From NCBI GenBank assembly GCA_043818095.1, contig JBDRGD010000085.1, forward strand, positions 1 through 12,731: DNA of 12,731 nucleotides, given 5' to 3'. This DNA comes from JBDRGD01 sp043818095. GTDB lineage: Bacteria > Chloroflexota > Dehalococcoidia > Dehalococcoidales > RBG-16-60-22. Of this stretch, positions 6,081 to 11,589 are shown piece after piece; positions within the stretch are counted from its first letter, which is position 1; every line of letters starts with the position of its first letter. The notes below the pieces were generated by a model. It had not been told where the DNA came from. It saw only the letters and a list, made by a program, of their open reading frames with translations, and made no database searches. Both the position numbers and the translations under genes were made by a program.

Positions 6081-7256
6081 ATGAAACTTGTTGTCATCGG
6101 CTTGGGTCAGTGTGGCGGCAGGGTCGCCGACCAGTTCGAGCGGTTGAACCGGAGAGCCCGGCGGGAACGCGGGCTGGAAATCGTCACGTGCAGCTTCGCC
6201 GTCAATACGGACGTGGCGGACCTCAGCGGCCTGACCACCATCCAGCCGGACTACCAGCACCGCATCCTCATCGGCAGCCGCAAGACGGGCGGCCACGGCG
6301 TAGGTAAAATCAACGAGCTGGGCGCGGAAATCGCCAAGGATGACGCCGACAAGGTCATCGATACCGTCAGGAACACGCGGAACTTCACGGACTCGGATGC
6401 CTTTCTGCTGATTGCGGGGGCTTCGGGGGGCACCGGCTCCGGCTCCGTGGCGGTGATGACCCAGCAGTTGAAGGAGCGCTACGTCGATAAACCGGTCTAT
6501 AACCTGCTGGTGCTGCCCTTCGAGCATGAAGAGACCACCGAGGACCGGACGATTTATAACGTAGCCACCTGCCTCAAGTCCAGCTACCTCATGGCGGACG
6601 CCGTCTTCCTAGTGGACAACCAGCGCTACGCCAGCAAGGACACCTCCATCATCAGCAACCTGCACCGCATCAACCGGTCGATTGTCGACCCGTTCTACAA
6701 CATCCTCTGCGCCGGCGAGGAAAAAAAGCACCAGTTCATCGGCGCCAAGATGCTTGACGCCGGTGACATCATCCAGACGCTGGTAGGCTGGACCACCCTG
6801 GGGTTCGGCAGCTCCCACATCACCCTTCTTCGCTCCCTCTTCGGGAAGAACCGTGATTTCCGGAACAAGGCCACGGAGACCCAGCGCGGCGTCCAGGCGA
6901 TGGATGAAGCCATCAGCGGTCTGTCTCTGAAATGCAATCCCATCGATTCCAAGCGGGCACTGTACCTCGTTTCCGCCGCCTCCCAGGACATCAACGTAGA
7001 CCTGATAAAGGAGCTGGGGGGCTACCTGAAAAACATGTCCCCTGAGGCCATCATCCGCAGTGGTGACTACCCGCGGGACAAGAACGGGCTGGACGTGACC
7101 CTCGTCCTCTCGGAGCTGAGCGATGTGGAAAAGGTGAGGGGTTACTTCACCAAGGCAATCAGCCTCATCGCCGCCCTCAAGAAACGCCAGGACGGGATAG
7201 TTAGCACACAGCGAGGGATTGACCTCACTATCAAGGACATACCCTCGCTGCTCTAA
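6081..7256 (+). CDS. tubulin/FtsZ superfamily GTPase, CetZ-like, paralog 1
   Basis: The 391-residue protein has tubulin-superfamily GTP-binding elements: T1 loop GLGQCGGR (7-14, sharing GQCG with eukaryotic tubulin), TGGHGVGKINELGAE (69-83, similar to the GHGVG..NE.GAE segment recalled from archaeal CetZ proteins), the tubulin signature GASGGTGSG (113-121), and FLVDNQRY with Asn170 at the guanine-contact position. A T7-like segment MLDAGDI (214-220) keeps both acidic residues (Asp216, Asp219) that in FtsZ stimulate GTP hydrolysis across the filament interface, but the leading Asn of NxDxxD is Met. It is therefore probably a polymerising GTPase, not the canonical division FtsZ. The tail ends IKDIPSLL. 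It has its own promoter and converges on the coiled-coil genes. AAAGG at 6071-6075 is a weak ribosome binding site. The paralog at 10209 has 74 of the first 100 residues identical by my count. Confidence 0.85.
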   Translation: MKLVVIGLGQCGGRVADQFERLNRRARRERGLEIVTCSFAVNTDVADLSGLTTIQPDYQHRILIGSRKTGGHGVGKINELGAEIAKDDADKVIDTVRNTRNFTDSDAFLLIAGASGGTGSGSVAVMTQQLKERYVDKPVYNLLVLPFEHEETTEDRTIYNVATCLKSSYLMADAVFLVDNQRYASKDTSIISNLHRINRSIVDPFYNILCAGEEKKHQFIGAKMLDAGDIIQTLVGWTTLGFGSSHITLLRSLFGKNRDFRNKATETQRGVQAMDEAISGLSLKCNPIDSKRALYLVSAASQDINVDLIKELGGYLKNMSPEAIIRSGDYPRDKNGLDVTLVLSELSDVEKVRGYFTKAISLIAALKKRQDGIVSTQRGIDLTIKDIPSLL

Positions 7257-7266
7257 AGGCTACTTT

Positions 7267-7312
7267 TTCCCGCCGTTCGCGATTTTTCCGCAGCCCGGCG
7301 GGAATTCTTTAT
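7267..7312 (+). terminator. likely intrinsic terminator of the first tubulin-like gene
   Basis: TTCCCGCCG (7267-7275) and CGGCGGGAA (7296-7304) make a 9-bp GC-rich stem with a 20-base loop, followed by the T-rich TTCTTTATT. It starts 11 bases after the stop at 7256 and lies between two convergent genes. The large loop and interrupted T-tract lower confidence. No T-tract follows on the minus strand. Confidence 0.6.
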
Positions 7313-7334
7313 TCGGGGTTATTTCGTGCCGTCA

Positions 7335-7856
7335 CTACCGCGTCATCTTGGAGTAAATCTGCCACGCCTGCTCGATGGTTTCCTCACGGACCTTCCAGGC
7401 TTTCCCGACGTTCTCGTTACGCGTCAGCAGTGACTGACCGATCGCCTCTTCGCAGGACTTTTCCGCGCGGTCGACCCTCTGCCGGAAGGCTTTCTCCGCC
7501 TGCTGGACTGTGGTGTCGCGGTCTTTCATCGCCTGGCTGATGGCCTCATCCCGTGCCTGGAGCGCCTGGGCGATGGCCGAATCATGCATATTCTGCGCCT
7601 GGAGCTCCGCCCGGCGGTAAGCCTTCGCTACCTGGGTCTCATTTTCTTTATAAGCCCGGGCTACCTGCCGCTCCGCTTCCAGGTAAGCAGCATAAGCTCT
7701 TTCCGCATGTCCCAGGACCTCATCCAGCGGTTTCCCCGCCAGGTCTCTTCCTTCCGCGGCCGTTTCCGCAGCTTTTTCCTCGACTACCTCGGCCAGTTCG
7801 TTGACCGGCTCAGTCGCCTCAGGGGCTTTCTTCGCCTTTTCTCTTGTGTCTGCCAC
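7335..7856 (-). CDS. hypothetical hendecad-repeat coiled-coil protein (173 aa)
   Basis: I do not recognise a named family. Residues 1-46 are Ala/Glu/Lys rich and probably disordered. Residues 57-166 are ten consecutive 11-residue repeats without insertion or deletion, loosely xRDEAIxQAxx with Gln at position 8 and Ala or Val at position 9 in most copies. A partial earlier copy precedes them, and a short tail IYSKMTR ends the protein. Eleven-residue periodicity predicts a long, slightly right-handed coiled coil or a continuous amphipathic helix. There is no signal peptide or membrane segment, so it should be cytoplasmic. The start is GTG at 7856, fixed by AAGGAGG (minus strand, about 7862-7868) at good spacing. 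It lies downstream of the large coiled-coil gene in the same direction but has its own promoter. A structural or scaffolding role with the neighbouring tubulin-like GTPases is inferred from context only. Confidence 0.8.
   Translation of the reverse strand: MADTREKAKKAPEATEPVNELAEVVEEKAAETAAEGRDLAGKPLDEVLGHAERAYAAYLEAERQVARAYKENETQVAKAYRRAELQAQNMHDSAIAQALQARDEAISQAMKDRDTTVQQAEKAFRQRVDRAEKSCEEAIGQSLLTRNENVGKAWKVREETIEQAWQIYSKMTR
7359..7688 (-). repeat. ten in-frame 33-bp (11-residue) coding repeats
   Basis: The repeat units begin at residues 57, 68, 79, 90, 101, 112, 123, 134, 145 and 156 of the 173-residue protein. Representative units are AYLEAERQVAR, AYKENETQVAK, ARDEAISQAMK and VREETIEQAWQ. 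The copies are diverged in DNA but exactly in register. Confidence 0.8.
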
Positions 7857-7904
7857 AGAAACCTCCTTAGATTTTCTATCTTGCTAAATTGATTTTCTCA
7901 AGCG

Positions 7905-7933
7905 ATGGTATACTGTGCCCGCTAAAAAGTCAA
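7905..7933 (-). promoter_or_regulatory. promoter of the small coiled-coil gene
   Basis: On the minus strand, TTGACT (7928-7933) serves as -35 and TACCAT (7905-7910) as -10, with a 17-bp spacer; an overlapping TATACC is an alternative -10. The -35 contains the TGA stop of the large coiled-coil gene. The leader would be about 42 bases and includes the strong ribosome binding site, so the small gene can be transcribed independently of the large one. Confidence 0.5.
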
Positions 7934-10011
7934 GACTTATCTTCCTTTTCCTTGCCGTCCTTCTGCTTGCTCTTTTTTTCATACATCCGCGCCAGGGACT
8001 CCAGGCGCGCTTCCACCCGCTCCCGGGCGTTCGCGGCGGACCGGGAATCGCCCAGCTCCGGCACCTTGCCGGCCGGCTTTTCCCTACTCTCCGGCTTAGC
8101 GGGCTTGACGCTATCTTCGGCCTCTACCGGCTTTTCTTTCTCAAGCTGCTGTTCCGCCAGCGTTTCCTGCTGTTCCGCCAGCGCTTCCGCCACTTCCTCC
8201 GCCTCGGCTTCCAGGCTGGCGGCCCTCTTCAGGCTCTTTTCAAAGCTAGAGAGGGACATCTCCGCCGACTGCTGGGAGATGGTGCTGTTGGCTTCGGCGC
8301 GGCTGACGACTTCCCCGAATGCTTTGACGGAAAGCTGCGCCGCTTCCCGGGCAATCCTGGCGGCTTCCTGCGTCGCCTCCCGAATGGAATCGATTGTCTG
8401 CCGCGCAGACTCCCGCGCGGTCAGAATCATGGCCTCCGTCATATCCTGGACGGTCTTGGTGCTTTCTTCGTTTAACTCCTGGGTCTCCTTGCGTATCTGC
8501 TCCACCTTGTCCATGGCTTCCTGGAATACCCGCGTGGCTTCCGCAGAGGCTTCCGAGGCTGTCCGGGAGAAGTTTTCCGTGACTTCCTTAACCTGTGCGA
8601 TTACTGAGTCGATGTGTTCCCGGGTTTTCTCCGACAGCTCGGCGGTGGTGCTCTGGGTCTCCGCGCCGATACTCTCCGCCCGGGAGATAGCTTCCTGGGC
8701 TTCCTTCATGAAGCTTTCCAGCGTCGCCTGGGCGGACTGTGAAGCCGCTTGTGTCGTTTCTCTGATTTCCCGGCTGATTTCCTCGGCGCGCTGGACGGTT
8801 TCTTCGGAAGACTTGGAGAACTCCGCCATCTTCTCCTGGGCGTCTTTCATCGCGGCTTCGACGCTCTCCCGTGACTGCGTACTGATTTCTTCCGCCTGTC
8901 TGAGGGCGGCGTCAAAAGCGCGGGAGGACTCTTCGGTCGTTGCCCTGGCTTCCCGGCTGATGGCTTCCGCCCGGGAGATAGCTTCATGGGCGGACCTGGC
9001 GGAGGCTTCCGCAGTTATCTTCGCCTCCTGGCTGATTTCCTCCGCCCGGCCGATGGCTTCCTGGGCTTCCTGCGCGGAGGACTCGGTAGTCTCTTTCGCT
9101 TCCCGGGAGATGTCCTCCGCCTTTTTCACGGCTTCCTGCGCCGTTACCCGCGCGGAGGCGGCGGTATCACCCACTTCCCGCCCGATGGTTTCTATTTTCC
9201 CCAGCGCGTCCTGTGATGCCTTGAAAGCATCGGCGGCGACATCACGGGCGGTCTGGCTGTTAGCTTCAATTCTCAGGGACGTTTCCTCCACTGTTCTCAT
9301 GGAGGTTTCCGCCGCTTCCGTCGCCGCTTTGCCGGTCTTTTCCGCCTTGGCGACAATTTCCTCCGCCACCCTGGCGGTCGCCCGGGCGGCTTCCTCAGTA
9401 TCTCTCCCGATTTTTTCTACCCGGCTTGCGGCTTCCTTCCCCGTGCGGTTGGCGACTTCCGCGGCGTCCCGCGCCTTTTTCCCGGCCTCGGCAGCCTGCT
9501 TGATAGCTTCCAGGGCGGATTTCCGGGAAGAGTCCGCCATTTCCTTGGCTTCCCGGCTGATTTCATCGATGCGGCTCAGGCCCTCCTGTGAAGCCAGCAG
9601 CGCCGCCTCCGCGGCGACCATGGCTTCCCGGCTGATCTGCTCCGCTTTATTGATAGCTTCTTCGAAAGCCCTGCTGGTGGTCTGCGCGGCTTCTTTCGGT
9701 GCCGCGGCTACGGATTCCGCCCGGCTGATTGCTTCCTGGGCGGATTTGATAATCGCGTCAGCCCGCTCCTCTGACTCACGGGCAATCTTCTCCGCCTTCT
9801 CTACCGCTTCCTGGGCGGTTTTCGCAGAACGTTCCGCGGCGCTGCGCGCCTCTTCACTGGTTCGCTCCGCTCTGCGGACACTCTCCTGGGCTACCTTCGT
9901 TGACCTCTCGGAGGCCTCGCGGGCCATCTTGCTTAGCTGCTCGGCTTTGGCGACCGCCTTCTCAAAATCAACAATATTGCCTTCGACGTCTTCAACTAAT
10001 TCGGGAGCCAC
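7930..10011 (-). CDS. hypothetical large coiled-coil protein with 25-residue repeats (693 aa)
   Basis: I do not recognise a named family; generic hits to apolipoprotein-like or LEA-like helical repeats would be expected. Residues 19-393 are fifteen consecutive 25-residue repeats without gaps, often starting AIxxAEEISREAK and ending AQE. Residues 394-592 continue with more 25-mers interspersed with 11-residue units (for example KMAEFSKSSEE, TLESFMKEAQE). A 101-residue tail has a Pro/Lys/Glu-rich linker (about 623-653) and a final charged helix with a Lys-rich end. The protein is rich in Ala, Glu, Ser and Arg, has no Cys or Trp and one Tyr, and shows no signal or membrane segment. GTG at 10011 is preferred: it follows a strong ribosome binding site, whereas the ATG at 10041 sits at the predicted transcription start. 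It is divergent from the second tubulin-like gene, so a filament-partner role is plausible but unproven. Confidence 0.8.
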   Translation of the reverse strand: MAPELVEDVEGNIVDFEKAVAKAEQLSKMAREASERSTKVAQESVRRAERTSEEARSAAERSAKTAQEAVEKAEKIARESEERADAIIKSAQEAISRAESVAAAPKEAAQTTSRAFEEAINKAEQISREAMVAAEAALLASQEGLSRIDEISREAKEMADSSRKSALEAIKQAAEAGKKARDAAEVANRTGKEAASRVEKIGRDTEEAARATARVAEEIVAKAEKTGKAATEAAETSMRTVEETSLRIEANSQTARDVAADAFKASQDALGKIETIGREVGDTAASARVTAQEAVKKAEDISREAKETTESSAQEAQEAIGRAEEISQEAKITAEASARSAHEAISRAEAISREARATTEESSRAFDAALRQAEEISTQSRESVEAAMKDAQEKMAEFSKSSEETVQRAEEISREIRETTQAASQSAQATLESFMKEAQEAISRAESIGAETQSTTAELSEKTREHIDSVIAQVKEVTENFSRTASEASAEATRVFQEAMDKVEQIRKETQELNEESTKTVQDMTEAMILTARESARQTIDSIREATQEAARIAREAAQLSVKAFGEVVSRAEANSTISQQSAEMSLSSFEKSLKRAASLEAEAEEVAEALAEQQETLAEQQLEKEKPVEAEDSVKPAKPESREKPAGKVPELGDSRSAANARERVEARLESLARMYEKKSKQKDGKEKEDKS
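8236..8832 (-). repeat. mixed 25-residue and 11-residue coding repeats
   Basis: After the pure 25-mer block, 25-residue units recur at residues 405, 441, 499 and 568. They are separated by 11-residue pieces: one at 394, one at 430, three at 466-498 and four at 524-567. All spacers are multiples of 11, which supports a helical, coiled-coil reading of the whole rod. Confidence 0.65.
8833..9957 (-). repeat. fifteen tandem 75-bp (25-residue) coding repeats
   Basis: Units begin at residues 19, 44, 69 and every 25 thereafter to 369 of the large coiled-coil protein, without a single indel. Core positions fit spacing 3-4-3-4-3-4-4, i.e. two heptads plus one hendecad per unit. In DNA, TGGCTTCCCGGCTGAT recurs at 8946, 9546 and 9621, which are exact multiples of 75 bp apart. 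Confidence 0.85.
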
Positions 10012-10017
10012 GTCAGC

Positions 10018-10027
10018 ACCCCTCCCC
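10018..10027 (-). promoter_or_regulatory. ribosome binding site deciding the start of the large coiled-coil gene
   Basis: On the minus strand GGGGAGGGGT lies six bases before GTG at 10011. It overlaps what would be codons 5-8 of the longer frame from ATG 10041, so it favours the GTG start. The small coiled-coil gene also starts GTG-GC after a strong ribosome binding site. Confidence 0.65.
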
Positions 10028-10046
10028 GTGTGTCTCCACATATTCT

Positions 10047-10052
10047 AGTATA
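10047..10052 (-). promoter_or_regulatory. -10 element of the large coiled-coil gene
   Basis: TATACT on the minus strand (5 of 6 consensus) predicts transcription starting near 10040 and a leader of about 29 bases to the GTG at 10011. No good -35 is seen, which may mean an activator is needed. Confidence 0.5.
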
Positions 10053-10084
10053 GCCTACCCCGTTTTGCAATAATCCCGAGGCAC

Positions 10085-10104
10085 TGTGGGAACATTTTAC
10101 CACA
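10085..10104. promoter_or_regulatory. 20-bp dyad, candidate operator between the divergent genes
   Basis: TGTGGGAACATTTTACCACA has perfect 5-bp outer arms (TGTGG/CCACA), and its two 10-base halves match in 8 of 10 positions as reverse complements. It lies 32 bp upstream of the large coiled-coil -10 and about 40 bp upstream of the second tubulin -35. The half-site TTTTACCACA recurs at 11446-11455. Confidence 0.45.
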
Positions 10105-10105
10105 T

Positions 10106-10116
10106 TAATAGTATTA
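10106..10116. promoter_or_regulatory. 11-bp AT-rich palindrome in the divergent promoter region
   Basis: TAATAGTATTA is a perfect palindrome around a central G, directly beside the 20-bp dyad. This is the most AT-rich part of the 197-base stretch between the two divergent start codons. It could be a second protein-binding site. Confidence 0.3.
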
Positions 10117-10144
10117 TGGTACTGCGGACTTAGCTGTAAAACGA

Positions 10145-10174
10145 TTGACATTCTCCGGTGAGTGTGTCTACAAT
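10145..10174 (+). promoter_or_regulatory. sigma-70 type promoter of the second tubulin-like gene
   Basis: A perfect -35 TTGACA (10145-10150) and -10 TACAAT (10169-10174) are separated by 18 bp, the same spacing as the first tubulin promoter. The shared stretch reads TCTACAATAGCGCAA here. The leader would be about 28 bases and contains GGGTGAGGTG as ribosome binding site, unlike the very short leader of paralog 1. Confidence 0.8.
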
Positions 10175-10208
10175 AGCGCAACCGGATTTATGGGGTGAGG
10201 TGTACTAA

Positions 10209-11384
10209 ATGAAGTTAGTGGTTGTTGGCCTAGGGCAGTGCGGCGGCAGGATTGCGGATGAGTTTGCCCGGCTTAATCAGCGCGCCCGCAGCCGTCGTGG
10301 GTTAGATGTCATCAACGGGACTTATGCCGTGAACACGGACGCCGCCGACCTGAGCGGTCTGACCAATATCAAGAAGGGCTACCAGAACCGCGTCCTCATC
10401 GGCGGGCGCAAGACGGGCGGCCACGGTGTCGGTAAAATCAACGAACTGGGCGCGGAAATCGCCAAGGACGATGCCGACAAGGTCATCGATGCCATCCGCA
10501 CCACCAAGCGCTTTTTCGAGACGGACGCCTTCCTCTGCGCGGCCAGCGCCGCCGGCGGCACCGGCTCCGGCGCCATCGCGGTGATTACCAAGCACCTGAA
10601 AGAGCGCTACGTGGACAAGCCGGTCTACGACCTCGTGGTGCTGCCTTTCGAGCACGAGGAAACTACCGAGGAGCGGACCATCTACAATACCGCCACCTGT
10701 CTCAAGTCATGCTACTCGGTGGCGGATGCCGTCTTCCTGGTGGACAACCAGCGCTACGTCCGCAAGGACGCCTCCATCAGGAACAACATGAACAAGATTA
10801 ACTCGATGATTGTCGACCCGTTCTACAACATCCTCTGCGCCGGCGAGGAGAAAAAGAGCAAGTTCATCGGCGGTAAGCTGTTGGACGCCGGCGACATTAT
10901 TCAGACCCTGGTGGGGTGGACCAGCCTGGGTTACGGCAAATCGGAAGTGCCCCTCATCAGGCTGCCTTTCGATTTCCGGAGCGACTTCCGCAAGAAGGGC
11001 TCCGAGATTCAGAAAGGCATCCAGGCGATGGATGAAGCCATCAGCGAACTTTCCCTGAAGTGCAATCCCGTGGATGCCCGCCGGGCGCTTTACCTCATCT
11101 CCGGGCCCGCCCGGGAACTGAACATGGACCTGGTCAAGGAGCTGGGCGACTACATGCGGGATATCTGCCCGGAGGCTATCATCCGCAACGGTGACTACCC
11201 CCGGGAAAAGGGAGCCATCGACGTCTCGGTCATCCTTTCCGAGCTCAGCGACGTCGAGAAAATCCGGGACTACTACAGCAAATCGACCAGCCTCATCCCG
11301 GAATTCGTTACCCGGCAGAAGGAGACCGGCGCCAAGCTCAAGGAAATCGAAGAGGCCTCCAAGGACATCCCGTCCCTGCTCTAA
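10209..11384 (+). CDS. tubulin/FtsZ superfamily GTPase, CetZ-like, paralog 2
   Basis: This 391-residue protein aligns end to end with the product at 6081 without gaps. It has the T1 loop GLGQCGGR, the TGGHGVGKINELGAE segment, the tubulin signature SAAGGTGSG (113-121), FLVDNQRY with Asn170, and LLDAGDI (214-220), where both T7-like Asp residues are present and the usual Asn is Leu. These predict GTP-dependent polymerisation. Conservation is strongest in the nucleotide-binding half and weakest in residues 225-250 and the C-terminal linker. The last seven residues, KDIPSLL, are identical to paralog 1, which suggests a docking peptide like the C-terminal tail of FtsZ. It has its own promoter and a strong terminator, so it is probably monocistronic. 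It is divergent from the large coiled-coil gene, with which it may be co-regulated. It is not expected to be the main division FtsZ. Confidence 0.85.
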   Translation: MKLVVVGLGQCGGRIADEFARLNQRARSRRGLDVINGTYAVNTDAADLSGLTNIKKGYQNRVLIGGRKTGGHGVGKINELGAEIAKDDADKVIDAIRTTKRFFETDAFLCAASAAGGTGSGAIAVITKHLKERYVDKPVYDLVVLPFEHEETTEERTIYNTATCLKSCYSVADAVFLVDNQRYVRKDASIRNNMNKINSMIVDPFYNILCAGEEKKSKFIGGKLLDAGDIIQTLVGWTSLGYGKSEVPLIRLPFDFRSDFRKKGSEIQKGIQAMDEAISELSLKCNPVDARRALYLISGPARELNMDLVKELGDYMRDICPEAIIRNGDYPREKGAIDVSVILSELSDVEKIRDYYSKSTSLIPEFVTRQKETGAKLKEIEEASKDIPSLL

Positions 11385-11408
11385 AGTAAACCTTCCGTTG
11401 GCACCACG

Positions 11409-11441
11409 CAGGGCAGCATCAAATGCTGCCCTGTTTATTTT
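11409..11441 (+). terminator. intrinsic terminator of the second tubulin-like gene
   Basis: CAGGGCAGCAT (11409-11419) and ATGCTGCCCTG (11423-11433) form a perfect 11-bp stem with a CAA loop, followed directly by TTTATTTT. It begins 24 bases after the stop and is a textbook rho-independent terminator. Confidence 0.92.
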
Positions 11442-11465
11442 ATGGTTTTACCACAGGAAAATTTC

Positions 11466-11538
11466 CGGGGGAGACTTCGTAGTCCGGTTTTACGGAAACT
11501 TGCCCCGCTAAATTACCGAAACCGGACAAAATCCCCCG
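11466..11538. repeat. long imperfect inverted repeat upstream of dnaX
   Basis: Nested arms pair: CGGGGGA (11466-11472) with TCCCCCG (11532-11538), GTCCGGTTT (11482-11490) with AAACCGGAC (11519-11527), and CGG (11493-11495) with CCG (11516-11518). The whole element spans 73 bp, ends 11 bases before the putative dnaX -35, and has no T-tract. It could be a cruciform or operator, a structured RNA, or a degraded mobile-element end. Confidence 0.5.
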
Positions 11539-11549
11539 TCCTTTCCCCT

Positions 11550-11577
11550 TTGGATTCCGGGCAGGATACAGTATAAT
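11550..11577 (+). promoter_or_regulatory. promoter of dnaX
   Basis: A consensus TATAAT at 11572-11577 has a weak -35 (TTGGAT, 11550-11555) at 16 bp. The -10 ends 12 bases before the ATG, so the leader would be only about 6 bases. The AAGGG at 11578-11582 would then lie upstream of the RNA start, unless a further promoter is used. Confidence 0.6.
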
Positions 11578-11589
11578 AAGGGTAGGTTT

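Noticed and set aside
6081..7256. The first tubulin-like gene as the cell-division ftsZ
   Set aside because: It lacks the FtsZ NxDxxD Asn, has CetZ/tubulin-like T1 and T3 segments and is paired with a close paralog. No division-cluster genes are nearby.
8833..9957. The 75-bp repeats as a CRISPR array or other non-coding array
   Set aside because: The repeats are imperfect, have no unique spacers, and keep one open reading frame with helical periodicity over the whole stretch.
10039..10041. ATG at 10041 as start of the large coiled-coil protein (703 aa)
   Set aside because: The predicted transcript would begin at about 10040, and the ribosome binding site lies downstream of this ATG. The extra residues (WRHTGRGAD) do not continue the helical pattern.
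7889..10048. A 719-codon open frame on the + strand opposite the large coiled-coil gene
   Set aside because: It is a Ser/Ala/Leu-rich mirror of the 75-bp repeats, lacks domain motifs and a clear ribosome binding site, and runs through the leader of the small coiled-coil gene. The minus-strand frame has helical repeats, a ribosome binding site and a promoter.
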